From Microbacterium sp. AG238 (GTDB lineage: Bacteria > Actinomycetota > Actinomycetes > Actinomycetales > Microbacteriaceae), in contig NZ_RAQC01000001.1 of the NCBI RefSeq assembly GCF_003610405.1, forward strand, positions 62,001-126,000: a DNA stretch of 64,000 nucleotides, read 5' to 3'. This document shows, in pieces, positions 55,290 through 64,000 of the stretch. A model generated the notes under the pieces. It was given only the letters and a program-made list of their open reading frames with translations, was not told where the DNA came from and did no database searches. Both the position numbers and the translations under genes were made by a program. How positions within the stretch are numbered: position 1 is the first letter of the stretch; each line of letters starts with the position of its first letter.

Positions 55290-56645
55290 GTGGCCGCACG
55301 AGCAACAGAGCAGCAGCGTCGCGTCATCCACTACGGAGGTGACGACCTCGATCAGGAGCTGCGCACCTACGTTCTGGACACATCGGTGCTGCTGAGTGAT
55401 CCGCGAGCGTTGTTCCGCTTCGCCGAGCACTCGGTCGTCGTCCCCGTCGTGGTCGTCACCGAACTCGAAGCCAAGCGGCACGATCCCGAGATCGGCTACT
55501 TCGCGCGCCAGGCGCTGCGACACCTCGACGACCTGCGGGTCGAGCACGGTCGGCTCGACTTCCCGGTTCCCGTCGGTGAGGGCGGCACGCTGCGCGTCGA
55601 GCTGACGAACACCGATCCCTCGGTGCTGCCGGCCGGGATGCGCCTCGGCGACAACGACACGCGCATCCTCGCCGTCGCGATGCACCTCGCCCACGAAGGC
55701 CAGCCCGTCACGGTGGTGTCGAAGGACCTTCCGATGCGTGTCAAAGCTGCCTCGCTCGGCATCAGTGCCGAGGAGTATCTGGCCGAGCAGGCCGTGGACT
55801 CGGGATGGACCGGCATCGCGGGCATCGATCTCTCGGGCGACGAGATGAGCGACCTGTACGAGAGCGAGGTCGCCACGAGCGACCAGGTGCGCGGGGTGCC
55901 CGTGAACACCGGGCTCGTGATCCACTCGGAGCGGGGGTCGGCCCTCGGGCGGGTGACCGGTCCCGGGTCGTTCCGGCTCGTGCGCGGTGATCGCGACGTC
56001 TTCGGGCTGCACGGACGCTCCGCCGAGCAGCGGATCGCGATCGACCTGCTCCTCGATCCGGATGTCGGCATCGTGTCGCTGGGAGGCCGGGCCGGAACCG
56101 GCAAGTCGGCACTCGCGCTGTGCGCGGCGCTGGAGTCGGTGCTCGAACGGCAGCAGCAGCGCAAGATCATCGTGTTCCGTCCGCTCTTCGCCGTCGGTGG
56201 CCAGGAGCTCGGGTACCTCCCCGGCGATGCCCAGGAGAAGATGAGCCCCTGGGGTCAAGCCATCTTCGACACGCTGGGTTCGGTCGTCTCCGGCAACGTC
56301 GTGGAGGAGATCATCGCCCGCGGGCTGCTCGAGGTGCTGCCGCTGACCCACATCCGCGGACGTTCGCTGCACGACGCGTTCGTCATCGTCGACGAGGCGC
56401 AGTCGCTCGAGCGCAACGTCCTGCTGACGGTACTCAGCCGGATCGGTCAGAACTCGCGTGTCGTGCTCACACACGACGTGGGCCAGCGCGACAACCTCCG
56501 GGTCGGTCGTCACGACGGCATCGCATCGGTGATCGAGACGCTCAAGGGCCATGACCTGTTCGGACACGTGACGCTCACGCGCTCGGAGCGTTCGGCTATC
56601 GCGGCGCTCGTCACCGACCTGTTGGAAGCCGGCGAGCTCAGCTGA
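55290..56645 (+). CDS. PhoH2-type protein: PIN domain fused to PhoH ATPase
   Basis: 451 aa. PIN nuclease domain first (about 25-155, [35 protein letters not shown] with acidic metal ligands), then a PhoH helicase-like ATPase with Walker [14 protein letters not shown] (about 267), IIVFRP, Walker [15 protein letters not shown] and THDVGQRDN. Known PhoH2 proteins unwind and cut RNA in a toxin-antitoxin-like role. GTG start with GGGGAG upstream. The 190-bp upstream gap holds no gene I can support. Confidence 0.92.
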   Translation: MAARATEQQRRVIHYGGDDLDQELRTYVLDTSVLLSDPRALFRFAEHSVVVPVVVVTELEAKRHDPEIGYFARQALRHLDDLRVEHGRLDFPVPVGEGGTLRVELTNTDPSVLPAGMRLGDNDTRILAVAMHLAHEGQPVTVVSKDLPMRVKAASLGISAEEYLAEQAVDSGWTGIAGIDLSGDEMSDLYESEVATSDQVRGVPVNTGLVIHSERGSALGRVTGPGSFRLVRGDRDVFGLHGRSAEQRIAIDLLLDPDVGIVSLGGRAGTGKSALALCAALESVLERQQQRKIIVFRPLFAVGGQELGYLPGDAQEKMSPWGQAIFDTLGSVVSGNVVEEIIARGLLEVLPLTHIRGRSLHDAFVIVDEAQSLERNVLLTVLSRIGQNSRVVLTHDVGQRDNLRVGRHDGIASVIETLKGHDLFGHVTLTRSERSAIAALVTDLLEAGELS

Positions 56646-56657
56646 GGAACGGGACGC

Positions 56658-56689
56658 GCCGGCTCCGTTCCGCAGAGTGCGGAGCCGGC
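56658..56689. terminator. Bidirectional terminator between phoH2 and the two-component operon
   Basis: Perfect 10-bp stem GCCGGCTCCG / CGGAGCCGGC, 12-nt loop. Confidence 0.8.
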
Positions 56690-56690
56690 C

Positions 56691-57344
56691 TCAGTCCCAG
56701 CGGTACCCCTCGCCCCGGACCGTGACGATGCGGGATGCGCCGACCTTGCCCCGCAGATAGCGCACGTACACGTCGACGACGTTGGAGCCGGGGTCGAAGT
56801 CGAGCTCCCACACCCGGCTCAGCAACGTCTCACGGCTGAGGACCTCGCCGGCGTGGCGGAGGAATTGCTCCGCGAGGGCGAACTCGCGTGCCGACAGGTC
56901 GATGTCGCGGCCGTCGACCGTGGCGCGCCGGGTCAGCATGTCGAGGCTCACTCCGTCGCGCGTGATGACGGTGGCCGGCCCCGGAGTCTCGCGCAGGCGC
57001 GACCGCACCCGGGCGAGGAGCTCAGCCACGACGAACGGCTTGGGCACGTAGTCGCTCGCGCCGGCATCCAGGCCCTCGACGGTGTCGTTCGTGCCGCTGC
57101 GCGCCGTCAGCATGATCACGGGGACGGCCGAACCCGACGCGCGGATGCGGCGCAGGACGTCGAAGCCGTCGATGCCCGGCAGCCCGACGTCGAGGATGAC
57201 CAGGTCGATCTCCTCGGTGTCGAGCAGCTCGAGCGCCGTCTCACCGTCCTCGGCGACGACGGGCTCGAGGTTCTCGGTGCGCAAGGCGCGCTCGAGGAGG
57301 GCGATGATGTGGGGTTCGTCATCGACGAGCAGGATGCGGGTCAT
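56691..57344 (-). CDS. OmpR-family response regulator (second pair)
   Basis: 217 aa. Receiver with DDE (8-10), phospho-Asp52 in VILDVGLPG, Lys in PKPFV; winged helix with SAREFALAEQFLRH and GSNVVDVYVRYLRGKV, ending in RGEGYRWD. ATG at 57344 overlaps the kinase stop by 4 nt, so the kinase is translated first, the reverse of the order in the other pair at 13990-16310. Confidence 0.92.
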   Translation of the reverse strand: MTRILLVDDEPHIIALLERALRTENLEPVVAEDGETALELLDTEEIDLVILDVGLPGIDGFDVLRRIRASGSAVPVIMLTARSGTNDTVEGLDAGASDYVPKPFVVAELLARVRSRLRETPGPATVITRDGVSLDMLTRRATVDGRDIDLSAREFALAEQFLRHAGEVLSRETLLSRVWELDFDPGSNVVDVYVRYLRGKVGASRIVTVRGEGYRWD

Positions 57345-58315
57345 CCGATCTCCTTGCGCTGGAGCACGACTTCCCCGGCCCGCACCGGCGCCGGTAGGCG
57401 CAGGGTCGAGCGGAGCGGGATCGTGATGGTGAAGGTGGCGCCGCCGCCGGGTGTCTCGGTGACGGTGCAGGAGCCGCCGTGGCCTTTGGCGATGGCGTCG
57501 ACGATCGCGAGGCCCAGTCCGGACCCGCCCGCCGAACGACGCCGACCGCCCCGGTCGAAGCGGCGGAAGATGCGGTGTCGGGCAGCCGGCGGGATGCCGG
57601 GGCCGTGGTCGCGGACCCAGAGGTGGAAGGCCCCCGCGTAGACACCGCTGCCGAGCTCGATCGCGGTGCCGGCGGGGGTGTGTTTGGCGGCGTTGTCGGC
57701 GAGCTGCAGCCAGGCCTGCAGCAGACGGTCCGCGTCGCCGTGGATGATGCCGCGCTGTGTCGACTCCACCGCCCATTCGTGTCCCGGGATCACGGTGACC
57801 AGGTCGACGACCCTCTGGGTGAGGCTCTCGATGTCGACCTCGTCCATCGTGAAGCGTTCGCCCTCCACGGAGGCGAGAAGATCGATGTCGCCGATGAGTC
57901 GCGTCATCCGGTCGAGCTCGCCGATCGCGATCTCACGCACGGCGTCGACGTCGGCCGGGTCGCTCGCGTCGACGAGCTCGAGGTGCCCGCGCACGATCGC
58001 GATCGGCGTTTTCAGTTCGTGGCGGACGTCGTCGAGCAGCCGACGCTGGGATTCGACCGCGGCGTCGAAGGCATCCTGCGCAGCCGCCTCGCGGGGCGGT
58101 GTCGCCAACAGGGGCCACCCGACGAGCCCCACGGTGAGAAGGGTCGCGAGCCCGACGAGGGCGAAGACCAGCACCGCCGCCCACGGGAGGCGCGCCCCGA
58201 CGAGGAGGAAGACCAGCAGCGAGCCGATCGCGGCGACGACGAAGCCGGCGCACACGATCACCAGGACGATCCCCAGGATGCGTGCGCGCCGGGCTTCCGA
58301 CCGCGACGGGTTCAC
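57341..58315 (-). CDS. Sensor histidine kinase without large periplasmic domain
   Basis: 324 aa, short. Two close TM segments (about 13-36 and 44-68) leave almost no external loop, so the signal is probably sensed in or near the membrane; no HAMP is evident. HisKA with DDVRHELKTPIAIVRGH (phospho-His near 100), HATPase with QLADNAAKHTPAG, RDHGPGIPP and GGSGLGLAIVDAI. GTG start leaderless behind GATAAT. Pairs with the regulator downstream. Confidence 0.9.
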   Translation of the reverse strand: MNPSRSEARRARILGIVLVIVCAGFVVAAIGSLLVFLLVGARLPWAAVLVFALVGLATLLTVGLVGWPLLATPPREAAAQDAFDAAVESQRRLLDDVRHELKTPIAIVRGHLELVDASDPADVDAVREIAIGELDRMTRLIGDIDLLASVEGERFTMDEVDIESLTQRVVDLVTVIPGHEWAVESTQRGIIHGDADRLLQAWLQLADNAAKHTPAGTAIELGSGVYAGAFHLWVRDHGPGIPPAARHRIFRRFDRGGRRRSAGGSGLGLAIVDAIAKGHGGSCTVTETPGGGATFTITIPLRSTLRLPAPVRAGEVVLQRKEIG

Positions 58316-58321
58316 CCTCCG

Positions 58322-58327
58322 ATTATC
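58322..58327 (-). promoter_or_regulatory. -10 element of leaderless kinase gene
   Basis: GATAAT on the minus strand, 6 nt from the GTG at 58315; overlaps the end of fumC. Confidence 0.5.
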
Positions 58328-59720
58328 AACCAGGGTGAGTCATCGAGAGCAGGTCGAGCTTGTCGTCGAGCTGCGCTTCGGTCAGCTCGCCCCGCTCGAC
58401 GTAGCCCAGGTCGATCACCGCTTCGCGGACGGTGATGCCCTTCGCGACGGAGTGCTTGGCGATCTTCGCGGCGGCCTCGTACCCGATGAGCTTGTTGAGC
58501 GGGGTGACGATCGACGGCGACATCCCGGCGAACGCCGCTGCGCGCTCGACGTTCGCCTGCAGGCCGGCCACCGTCTTGTCGGCGAGCACACGCACGGCGT
58601 TCGAGAGCAGGCGGATCGACTCGAGCAGGGCGGTTCCCATGACGGGGATCGCGACGTTGAGCTCGAACGAGCCCGAAGCGCCGGCCCAGGCGACCGTCGC
58701 GTCGTTGCCGATGACCCGCGCCGACACCATCAGCACGGCCTCGGGGACGACGGGGTTGACCTTGCCGGGCATGATCGAGGAGCCGGGCTGGAGGTCGGGG
58801 ATGTGCAGCTCGCCGAGGCCGGTGTTCGGGCCCGAGCCCATCCAGCGGATGTCGTTGTTGATCTTCGTCAGCGACACGGCGATGGTGCGAAGGGCCCCCG
58901 ACGCCTCGACGAGACCGTCACGGTTGGCCTGAGCCTCGAAGTGGTCCTTCGCCTCGGTGATCGGCAGCTCGGTCTCGGCCGCGAGCAGCTCGATGACCTT
59001 CTGCGGGAAGCCGAGAGGCGTGTTGATCCCCGTCCCGACGGCGGTGCCGCCGAGGGGCACTTCGCCGACGCGGGGCAGCACGGCCTGGACGCGCTCGATG
59101 CCGAGACGCATCTGGCGTGCGTATCCGCCGAACTCCTGCCCGAGGGTGACCGGCGTCGCGTCCATGAGGTGTGTCCGGCCGGACTTCACGACATCCTTCC
59201 ACTCCTCCGCCTTGGTCTCGAAGGCGACCGCCAGGTGGTCGAGCGAGGGGATGAGGTCGTCGATGAGCGCCTGGGTCACGGCGATGTGCACCGACGTCGG
59301 GAAGACGTCGTTGGACGACTGCGAGGCGTTGACGTGATCGTTCGGGTGCACCGTGCTGCCGAGCGCACGAGTCGCGAGGGTGGCGAGCACCTCGTTCATG
59401 TTCATGTTCGACGACGTACCCGAGCCGGTCTGGTACGTGTCGACGGGGAAGTGGGCGTCGTGGCGGCCGGTGACGACCTCATCGGCGGCGGCGGCGATCG
59501 CGTCGGCGATGGCGGGGTCGAGCGTCCCGAGCTCTTTGTTGGCGAGCGCGGCGGCCTTCTTGATCCGCGCGAGCGCGGCGATCTGGCTCGACTCGAGTCC
59601 GGAGCCCGAAATCGGGAAGTTCTCGACCGCGCGCTGGGTCTGCGCGGCGTAGAGGGCGTCCTTGGGGACGCGGACCTCTCCCATGGTGTCGTGCTCGATG
59701 CGGTACTCGATGTCGGTCAC
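58326..59720 (-). CDS. fumC: Fumarate hydratase, class II
   Basis: 464 aa, thermostable iron-free form. [52 protein letters not shown] (catalytic His), [10 protein letters not shown], and the superfamily signature [12 protein letters not shown]. Interconverts fumarate and malate. Its last two bases reach into the promoter of the kinase gene that follows on the same strand. Confidence 0.95.
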   Translation of the reverse strand: MTDIEYRIEHDTMGEVRVPKDALYAAQTQRAVENFPISGSGLESSQIAALARIKKAAALANKELGTLDPAIADAIAAAADEVVTGRHDAHFPVDTYQTGSGTSSNMNMNEVLATLATRALGSTVHPNDHVNASQSSNDVFPTSVHIAVTQALIDDLIPSLDHLAVAFETKAEEWKDVVKSGRTHLMDATPVTLGQEFGGYARQMRLGIERVQAVLPRVGEVPLGGTAVGTGINTPLGFPQKVIELLAAETELPITEAKDHFEAQANRDGLVEASGALRTIAVSLTKINNDIRWMGSGPNTGLGELHIPDLQPGSSIMPGKVNPVVPEAVLMVSARVIGNDATVAWAGASGSFELNVAIPVMGTALLESIRLLSNAVRVLADKTVAGLQANVERAAAFAGMSPSIVTPLNKLIGYEAAAKIAKHSVAKGITVREAVIDLGYVERGELTEAQLDDKLDLLSMTHPG

Positions 59721-59750
59721 GTCGTTGTTCCTCTCTCGGTGGGGATGTCG

Positions 59751-60428
59751 TCAGGATGCGGCGTCGTCGTGGACGTCGCCGAGGATGATGGAGGGTTCTG
59801 CGGCGCCCTCGCCGAGCCGGTAGTTCGCGCCGACGATCGCCAGCCGGCCCTCGGCGACGGCGGTGCTGATGAGCTCGGATGCGTGCAGCAGCTGCCCGAC
59901 CGTGTCGCGCAGGTGCTCGCGTCCGACGACCTCGGCGTCGACGTTCTCGGGGGTGATGCCGGAGTCGGCCCCGGCCCGCAGCACGCGGCGGACGGCGGGC
60001 ACGATGGGAGAGATCTGCCGCCAGATGAGCGGCGGCAGCGGGGGAGCGTCCACCCCGGTGCTCTCGATCGCGGCGCGCACGGCGCCGCACGCGTCGTGCG
60101 CGAGGACGACGATGAGCGGGACGTTCAGGACCGCGACCGCGTACTCGAGGCTGCCGACGACGGAGTCGGAGATCACCTGGCCGGCGTTTCGGATCACGAA
60201 AAGGTCGCCGAGGCCTTCATCGAAGATGATCTCCGCGGCCAGGCGCGAGTCGGAGCAGCCGAACAGCGCGGCGCGCGGGGTCTGCGAGCCGGCGATCTCG
60301 TGGCGGCGCTCGACGTCCTGACGGGGGTGGCGCGGGGTGCCTTCGACGAAACGGATGTTGCCCGCCCGCATCTCATCCCAGGCTTCCTGGGGAGTGGGGG
60401 ATGCCGGAGCGGCCGCGGTCGACGTCAT
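59751..60428 (-). CDS. Beta-class carbonic anhydrase
   Basis: 225 aa. Zinc ligands in FGCSDSRLAAEIIFD (Cys, with the Asp-Arg dyad) and LAHDACGAV (His and Cys), plus FVIRNAGQ. Interconverts CO2 and bicarbonate, which ppc in this genome would use. ATG at 60428 has GGAGGAG; the longer frame runs antisense. Overlaps the DUF4245 stop by 4 nt (ATGA). Confidence 0.93.
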   Translation of the reverse strand: MTSTAAAPASPTPQEAWDEMRAGNIRFVEGTPRHPRQDVERRHEIAGSQTPRAALFGCSDSRLAAEIIFDEGLGDLFVIRNAGQVISDSVVGSLEYAVAVLNVPLIVVLAHDACGAVRAAIESTGVDAPPLPPLIWRQISPIVPAVRRVLRAGADSGITPENVDAEVVGREHLRDTVGQLLHASELISTAVAEGRLAIVGANYRLGEGAAEPSIILGDVHDDAAS

Positions 60429-61066
60429 GGTGTCTCCTCCTGCAGTTCGACGATCTGTGTCGCGAGGCCGCGCGCGGCGGTGCGCACGGTCTCGGCGTCG
60501 ATGGCCCCGCCGCCGTAGACGAGGATCGTGTCGGCTCCCGCCTGGGTCGTCAGGGCGTAGGAGATGTTCCCGGCTCGAGCGGGGTCGGGGATCTCGAAGA
60601 CTTCCCACGCCACCCCGTCGATGGTCTCGGTCGACGTGGTTCGTGAGCCGCTGATCTGACGTGATGCCCAACCGGCGTCGGCGTCGAATGCCTGCTGCAC
60701 GTTGACGTATCCGCTCGCGGGGGCGTAGACGATCTCCCAGGTCTGGACGTCGTCTCCGGCGAGCTCGGCCTTGTTCACGCGCCACGTCTCGGGAACCGTC
60801 GGCGCGACGAGCTGCCGGCCGATGCCCGAGCCGAGGTCGCTCGCGACCGCCGCGACGTCGATGCCGGGTTGCTCGGGTACCGAGCCGCGAGGCACGGCGA
60901 AGACGATGACGGCCACCACGGCGACCGTGACGATGAGTGCGGCCAGCAGGTTGCGGACGTTCTGGCTCGATCGGTAGACCTGCGACGACGCCGCCTTGCG
61001 CGCCGCGGTCTCGTCGGGGGTCTCGGGGCGCCCGAGCTCGGCGACGACGCGGGGGCCCTTGGCCAT
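60425..61066 (-). CDS. DUF4245 domain-containing protein
   Basis: 213 aa. Cytoplasmic N terminus with ETAARKAASSQVYRSSQNVRNLLAALIV running into one TM (about 41-60), then an extracytoplasmic domain with VPETWRVNKAEL and WEIVYAPASGYVNVQQAFD typical of the family. Role unknown. Sits between xseB and the carbonic anhydrase, overlapping both by a few bases, so all are on one transcript. Confidence 0.87.
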   Translation of the reverse strand: MAKGPRVVAELGRPETPDETAARKAASSQVYRSSQNVRNLLAALIVTVAVVAVIVFAVPRGSVPEQPGIDVAAVASDLGSGIGRQLVAPTVPETWRVNKAELAGDDVQTWEIVYAPASGYVNVQQAFDADAGWASRQISGSRTTSTETIDGVAWEVFEIPDPARAGNISYALTTQAGADTILVYGGGAIDAETVRTAARGLATQIVELQEETP

Positions 61067-61308
61067 CACGCGTCGTCCGCGCGCGTCGCGCGCGCTTCGT
61101 CGAGCCGGCGCTTGGCACCCAGCAGCCATTCCTCGCATCGTGCGGCGAGCTGTTCGCCCCGCGTCCAGAGGGCGAGCGACTGCTCGAGAGTCGGCGCCCC
61201 CTGCTCGAGCTCGGCAACCACACGGACGAGCTCGTCGCGCGCCTGTTCGAAGCTGAGGGTCTCGACGTCGGCGGAGAGCCCTTCGGCCGGCGGAGTCATG
61301 TCAGCCAT
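61066..61308 (-). CDS. xseB: Exodeoxyribonuclease VII small subunit
   Basis: 80 aa. [45 protein letters not shown] covers the conserved helical hairpin. Binds along the XseA coiled coil to form the single-strand-specific exonuclease. One base after the xseA stop; its stop shares one base with the DUF4245 start. Confidence 0.94.
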   Translation of the reverse strand: MADMTPPAEGLSADVETLSFEQARDELVRVVAELEQGAPTLEQSLALWTRGEQLAARCEEWLLGAKRRLDEARATRADDA

Positions 61309-61309
61309 T

Positions 61310-62620
61310 CTAGGACGGGTCCGTCGGTGCGCCCGCCGCGTCCGCGGGCGCGGCGCCGTCGTCGATGGCGCCCTCGGATCGCGCCGCGAAGGCGCCGCGA
61401 CCGACGGTGACGGTCACGCGCGAGCCCGCCGGCGCCTGGGCCGCCTCACGGACGATGACGCCGGCGTCGAGATGTGCGATCGCGTAGCCGCGATCGAGCG
61501 TCGCGCCCGGCGACAGCGCGCGGAGAGTCGCGCGGAGCCGAGCGACCTCGTGCCCCGCGCTGTCCATGCGACGCGTCACGATGTCGCGTCCGCGGGCCGT
61601 GAGGATGTGCAGCTCGTGAGCGCGGGTCGTCATGAGCGACTCGGGGTTGCGCAGCACGGGCCGCGATCGAAGCTGTTCGAGCTGCGCGAGATCGTGCGCG
61701 ACCCGCTGCGTCAATCGGGTCCGGGCGCGGCTGCGCAGCTGCTCCACGAGCGCGCGCTGTTCCACGACGTCGGGCACGACGCGCTTGGCGGCATCGGTCG
61801 GCGTCGACGCGCGCAGGTCGGCGACGTCGTCGAGCAGTGGGTGGTCGTTCTCGTGGCCGATGGCCGAGACGACGGGTGTCGTGGCCGCCGCCACGGCGCG
61901 GAGCAGCCGCTCGTCGCTGAAGCCCAGGAGAGTCTGCGGGTCGCCTCCGCCGCGGGCGATGATGATGACGTCGACCTCGGGGTCGGCGTCGAGGGTGCGC
62001 AGCGCCGCGATCGTCTCGGGCACGCATCGATCGCCCTGCACGGCCGCGTGCACCGTGCGGAAGGCGACGTGGGGCCACCGCAACTCGGCGTTGCGGTGCA
62101 CGTCGCGCTCGGCGTCGCTGCGCTCGCCCGTGATCAGACCGATGGTGTGGGGGAGGAAGGGCAGAGCCTTCTTGCGGGACGGATCGAAGAGCCCCTCCGC
62201 TCGCAGCTGGGAGCGGAGCCGCTCGAGCTGGACGAGCTGGTCGCCGAGCCCCGTCGGGCGCATGGCCGAGACCGTGAAGGAGAAGTCGCCCGACTTCACG
62301 AAGTAGTCGCTCTTCACACAGGCGACGACGCGGTCACCGACCTGCGGGTTCGAGCCGAGGCGCTGCAGGGTGCTCGACCAGAGGCGGAACGACAGCGCGG
62401 CATCCGCTTCGGCATCCTTCAGACGGCCGAACACATGCCCGCCTCGCAGGTTCCACGAGGTGATCTCGCCCTCGACCCACACCGCGTTCCACCGCTGCAC
62501 GAAGTCGCGGATGGTCTCGTTGAGTCGCGAGATCGACGTCGGCGTCTGCGGCGAGGAGTCGCGGGGGTGGACGGCATCCGGCGGCGGCGCCTGATCGGAC
62601 GCGGTCTCGAACGACGGCAT
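61310..62620 (-). CDS. xseA: Exodeoxyribonuclease VII large subunit
   Basis: 436 aa. N-terminal OB fold ([23 protein letters not shown]), catalytic core with [77 protein letters not shown], then the long coiled coil for XseB and a Gly/Ala/Asp tail. ATG at 62620 chosen for GAGGAG; an upstream in-frame start has no site. Divergent from ispH. Confidence 0.95.
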   Translation of the reverse strand: MPSFETASDQAPPPDAVHPRDSSPQTPTSISRLNETIRDFVQRWNAVWVEGEITSWNLRGGHVFGRLKDAEADAALSFRLWSSTLQRLGSNPQVGDRVVACVKSDYFVKSGDFSFTVSAMRPTGLGDQLVQLERLRSQLRAEGLFDPSRKKALPFLPHTIGLITGERSDAERDVHRNAELRWPHVAFRTVHAAVQGDRCVPETIAALRTLDADPEVDVIIIARGGGDPQTLLGFSDERLLRAVAAATTPVVSAIGHENDHPLLDDVADLRASTPTDAAKRVVPDVVEQRALVEQLRSRARTRLTQRVAHDLAQLEQLRSRPVLRNPESLMTTRAHELHILTARGRDIVTRRMDSAGHEVARLRATLRALSPGATLDRGYAIAHLDAGVIVREAAQAPAGSRVTVTVGRGAFAARSEGAIDDGAAPADAAGAPTDPS

Positions 62621-62666
62621 AGGGCTCCTCACGGCCGGTTCCGAGCGGCCGGCAGGATGCGCCTCG

Positions 62667-62672
62667 TAGAAT
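62667..62672 (+). promoter_or_regulatory. -10 element of leaderless ispH
   Basis: TAGAAT, 6 nt, GTG at 62679. Confidence 0.55.
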
Positions 62673-62678
62673 CGAGGA

Positions 62679-63737
62679 GTGAGCACTCCCGCCGTCCGGC
62701 TGCCCGTTCCCCGCGTGCCGGGGCGTCACGGCCGTCTCCAGGATATCCCTGTGGGCGCCGCCAAGCGGGTGCTGCTGGCAGCGCCGCGCGGATACTGCGC
62801 CGGGGTCGACCGTGCCGTCGTCGCCGTCGAGAAGGCGCTCGAGCGTTTCGGCGCTCCCGTCTACGTGCGCAAGCAGATCGTGCACAACATCCACGTCGTT
62901 CGTGAGCTGGAGGAACGGGGCGCCGTGTTCGTCGACGAGGTCGACGTCGTTCCCGAGGGCGCGCACGTCGTCTTCAGCGCGCACGGCGTGTCGCCCGCGG
63001 TCGTGTCCGCAGCGTCGGACCGGGGCCTGCAGGCGATCGACGCGACGTGCCCGCTCGTGACGAAGGTCCACCGCGAGGCCGTGCGGTTCGCGCGCGATGA
63101 TCGCGAGATCCTGCTCATCGGACACGAAGGACACGAAGAGGTCGAGGGCACCGCAGGCGAGGCGCCCGAGCACATCACGGTCGTCACGTCTCCCGAGCAC
63201 GCCGACACCGTCGAGGTCCGCGATCCTTCGCGGGTGGTGTGGCTGTCGCAGACGACGCTCTCGGTCGACGAGACGATGGAGACCGTGCGTCGCCTGCGCG
63301 CCCGGTTCCCGGAGCTCCAGGATCCGCCGTCGGACGACATCTGCTACGCGACCCAGAACCGTCAGGTCGCGATCAAGAAGATCGCCGCCGAGACCGACCT
63401 CGTCATCGTCGTGGGGTCGGCGAACTCGTCCAACAGCGTGCGGCTCGTCGAGGTCGCGCTCGAGTATGGCGCGCGCGCTGCTCACCGCATCGACTACGCC
63501 GACGAGATCCGCCAGGAGTGGCTCGAGGGCGTACGCACCGTCGGGGTCACGAGCGGCGCGTCGGTGCCCGAGGTGCTCGTGCAGCAGGTGCTCGCGAGCC
63601 TGGCAGACGCGGGCTATGCCGACGTCGACGAGATCCGCACGGCGGAGGAGGACCTCATGTTCTCGCTGCCGAAGGAACTGCGCACCGACGCCGCGGGCAA
63701 ACAAGATGCCCGCGCGCGCGGCGGACGGGGTCGATGA
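62679..63737 (+). CDS. ispH: 4-Hydroxy-3-methylbut-2-enyl diphosphate reductase
   Basis: 352 aa iron-sulfur enzyme, the last step of the MEP pathway to IPP/DMAPP, feeding the prenyltransferase encoded 8 kb away. The three cluster Cys are in APRGYCAGV (Cys40), DATCPLV and [16 protein letters not shown] and [10 protein letters not shown] form the substrate pocket. The C terminus ends with a Lys/Arg/Gly-rich tail. GTG start, leaderless. Its stop overlaps the next ATG. Confidence 0.95.
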   Translation: MSTPAVRLPVPRVPGRHGRLQDIPVGAAKRVLLAAPRGYCAGVDRAVVAVEKALERFGAPVYVRKQIVHNIHVVRELEERGAVFVDEVDVVPEGAHVVFSAHGVSPAVVSAASDRGLQAIDATCPLVTKVHREAVRFARDDREILLIGHEGHEEVEGTAGEAPEHITVVTSPEHADTVEVRDPSRVVWLSQTTLSVDETMETVRRLRARFPELQDPPSDDICYATQNRQVAIKKIAAETDLVIVVGSANSSNSVRLVEVALEYGARAAHRIDYADEIRQEWLEGVRTVGVTSGASVPEVLVQQVLASLADAGYADVDEIRTAEEDLMFSLPKELRTDAAGKQDARARGGRGR

Positions 63738-64000
63738 TGGACGACCAGGAACGCCCTCGCCCGCAGTACGGCGAATACGCCACCCCCGAGGAGCAGCGCG
63801 CCCGGATCGCGGCACTCGGCGGAGAGGCGCCGCACCCCGATGTCGTCGAGACGGCGCAGGTGCCGGCGGGCTCAGCGGCATCCCATCACCACGACTCCGC
63901 GCCACAGCGGCTCGCGTCCCCGCGCCCGACCACGTCGGCTGCGCGTCCGTCGCGACTCGCCGACCGCGTCATCACGGTCGCTCTCCTCGCCTACGGGCTG
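63734..64000 (+). CDS. DUF6264-like membrane protein, 3' partial
   Basis: 89 codons visible before the window ends. Begins with ATGATG (63734 or 63737) overlapping the ispH stop. The text [19 protein letters not shown] at the N terminus is typical of the DUF6264 family of Microbacteriaceae, followed by a disordered stretch with a His run (SHHHD) and the start of a TM ([11 protein letters not shown]). Function unknown; coupling to ispH is clear. Confidence 0.7.
   Translation, partial: MMDDQERPRPQYGEYATPEEQRARIAALGGEAPHPDVVETAQVPAGSAASHHHDSAPQRLASPRPTTSAARPSRLADRVITVALLAYGL

Noticed and set aside
59751..61223. 490-residue protein joining the carbonic anhydrase to upstream sequence
   Set aside because: The upstream part is an antisense/alternate frame of DUF4245 and xseB; GGAGGAG marks the true start at 60428.

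Overview
The window comes from a high-GC actinobacterium, most likely a member of the Microbacteriaceae and plausibly Microbacterium. The evidence is the codon use, the many GTG starts, the frequent leaderless promoters (TANNNT about 6-7 nt before the start codon), tRNA genes without encoded CCA, and family-typical proteins (DUF222/HNH, DUF501, DUF4307, DUF4245, a DUF6264-like protein, PIN-PhoH, the eno-ftsB-DUF501 cluster). The genus is an inference from gene content, not a measured placement. Most of the window is chromosomal core. I see no prophage, insertion sequence, integrase or CRISPR array.

Layout. 1-6.0 kb: end of an osmoprotectant-binding lipoprotein gene, an ABC-F ATPase, a MarR regulator, tRNA-Gln directly abutting glmU, then prs. 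6.2-11.9 kb: a P-type cation ATPase, then a tightly coupled three-gene flavin electron-transfer unit (FMN-binding lipoprotein, ApbE flavin transferase, NqrB/RnfD-like membrane domain fused to a ferredoxin-reductase module). 12-17.4 kb: a DUF222/HNH protein, an OmpR-type two-component operon with a GIY-YIG-like third gene, and corA. 17.5-26.4 kb: a gluconate/idonate catabolic island (gnd, eda, FGGY kinase, 2-hydroxyacid dehydrogenase, FadR-type regulator, gntP, idnO-like SDR, idnD-like dehydrogenase), with the same operator-like sequence in two divergent intergenic regions.

26.4-45.6 kb: a 40-residue membrane peptide, rplY/ctc, pth, mfd, an APC permease, gdhA, ppc, mazG, hisS, a small self-contained TM/HTH gene pair under a palindromic operator, an SGNH hydrolase-O-methyltransferase fusion, and the eno-ftsB-DUF501-S8 protease cluster. 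45.6-49.1 kb: type II NADH dehydrogenase, a five-copy 84-bp minisatellite, an unusual class I tRNA with anticodon UAA, and a divergent EamA exporter/MarR pair with twin operators. 49.1-64 kb: lemA, an AI-2E-family permease, ilvA, greA, DUF4307, a hemolysin III protein, a cis-prenyltransferase, phoH2, a second two-component pair, fumC, a beta-carbonic anhydrase, DUF4245, xseB, xseA, ispH and the start of a DUF6264-like gene.

How the genes fit together. The idonate/gluconate island encodes uptake (GntP), L-idonate to 5-ketogluconate (IdnD), 5-ketogluconate to gluconate (SDR), phosphorylation (kinase), then entry to the pentose phosphate route (Gnd) with a KDPG-type aldolase beside it; no edd is in the window. 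The flavin unit has all the parts of a short route from cytoplasmic NAD(P)H to an extracytoplasmic flavoprotein. No wholly undescribed system is proven here. The best candidates for follow-up are the flavin unit, the UAA class I tRNA, the 84-bp repeat, the palindrome-controlled TM/HTH pair and the SGNH-methyltransferase fusion.
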